Part shown: in pieces, positions 6,419 to 6,498 of the stretch
Layout: each line of letters starts with the position of its first letter
Position numbering within the stretch: position 1 is the stretch's first letter
Origin: Candidatus Sumerlaeota bacterium
Lineage (GTDB): Bacteria; Sumerlaeota; Sumerlaeia; JADFCT01
Reading direction: 5' to 3'
Length of the DNA stretch: 6,498 bases
Assembly (NCBI GenBank): GCA_026398575.1
Contig: JAPLSP010000387.1
Span: forward strand, 1-6,498
Translations under genes and position numbers: made by a program
The notes under the pieces: generated by a model
The model's input: the letters and a program-made list of their open reading frames with translations, nothing else
The model's database searches: none
Told to the model about the DNA's origin: nothing

Positions 6419-6498
6419 GCGGAACGAAAGATTGATGCGAATAGGCGGGGCGCCAGCTTTTGGAGTGCGGTTGCTTGCTGCCGCTTTAGCTACGCCAA
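6419..6498 (-). other. Upstream region of the large gene, frame open to the window edge
   Basis: Read on the minus strand, the 26 full codons before the ATG at 6418 contain no stop codon and no ATG, GTG or TTG. They would encode an Arg/Lys-containing stretch, including KAGAPPIRINLSFR just before the Met. No ribosome binding site is visible just before 6418. The region is therefore either a leader without an obvious site or part of a longer N-terminus that starts beyond the window. Confidence 0.4.

Overview
The window looks like part of a high-GC genome from an uncultured bacterium, probably in or near the Planctomycetota/Lentisphaerota/Verrucomicrobiota or Sumerlaeota/Hydrogenedentota groups. 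This rests on the style of the large secreted carbohydrate-active protein and the GC-rich coding, not on a phylogenetic marker. RNase PH is too widely conserved to place the organism by eye.

Layout: positions 1-211 hold a GC-rich hairpin (10-36) and the leader of the first gene. On the plus strand follow rph (RNase PH, 212-997), a small CsgG-like outer-membrane lipoprotein (1092-1592), and two overlapping small genes (1643-2035 and 2023-2463). The remainder, 2411-6418, is one very large minus-strand gene for a secreted multidomain protein. It appears to be a glycoside hydrolase with a TIM-barrel core flanked by beta-sandwich and carbohydrate-binding-like domains. It converges on the second small gene and overlaps it tail to tail by 53 bases.

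The most interesting part is the small gene pair at 1643-2463. It lies in visibly AT-richer DNA (sampled 60-base lines 38-48% GC, against about 57-68% in lines sampled on both sides), so it was probably acquired. The downstream protein carries a HEPN-like helical core and a C-terminal R-x4-H motif. The upstream protein has the strand layout of a minimal nucleotidyltransferase (MNT) but seems to have lost every catalytic position. In the known HepT/MntA toxin-antitoxin system, MntA AMPylates a Tyr just after the R-x4-H motif of HepT. Here that position is Trp and the partner enzyme looks dead. If this holds, the pair is a HEPN/pseudo-MNT module that would have to work by binding or some other non-AMPylating route. 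This is inferred from sequence reading and needs a profile or structure search.

The genes do not form one pathway. rph is a housekeeping RNA gene, the lipoprotein is an envelope protein, the small pair looks like a toxin-antitoxin or defence module, and the large gene serves extracellular glycan breakdown.
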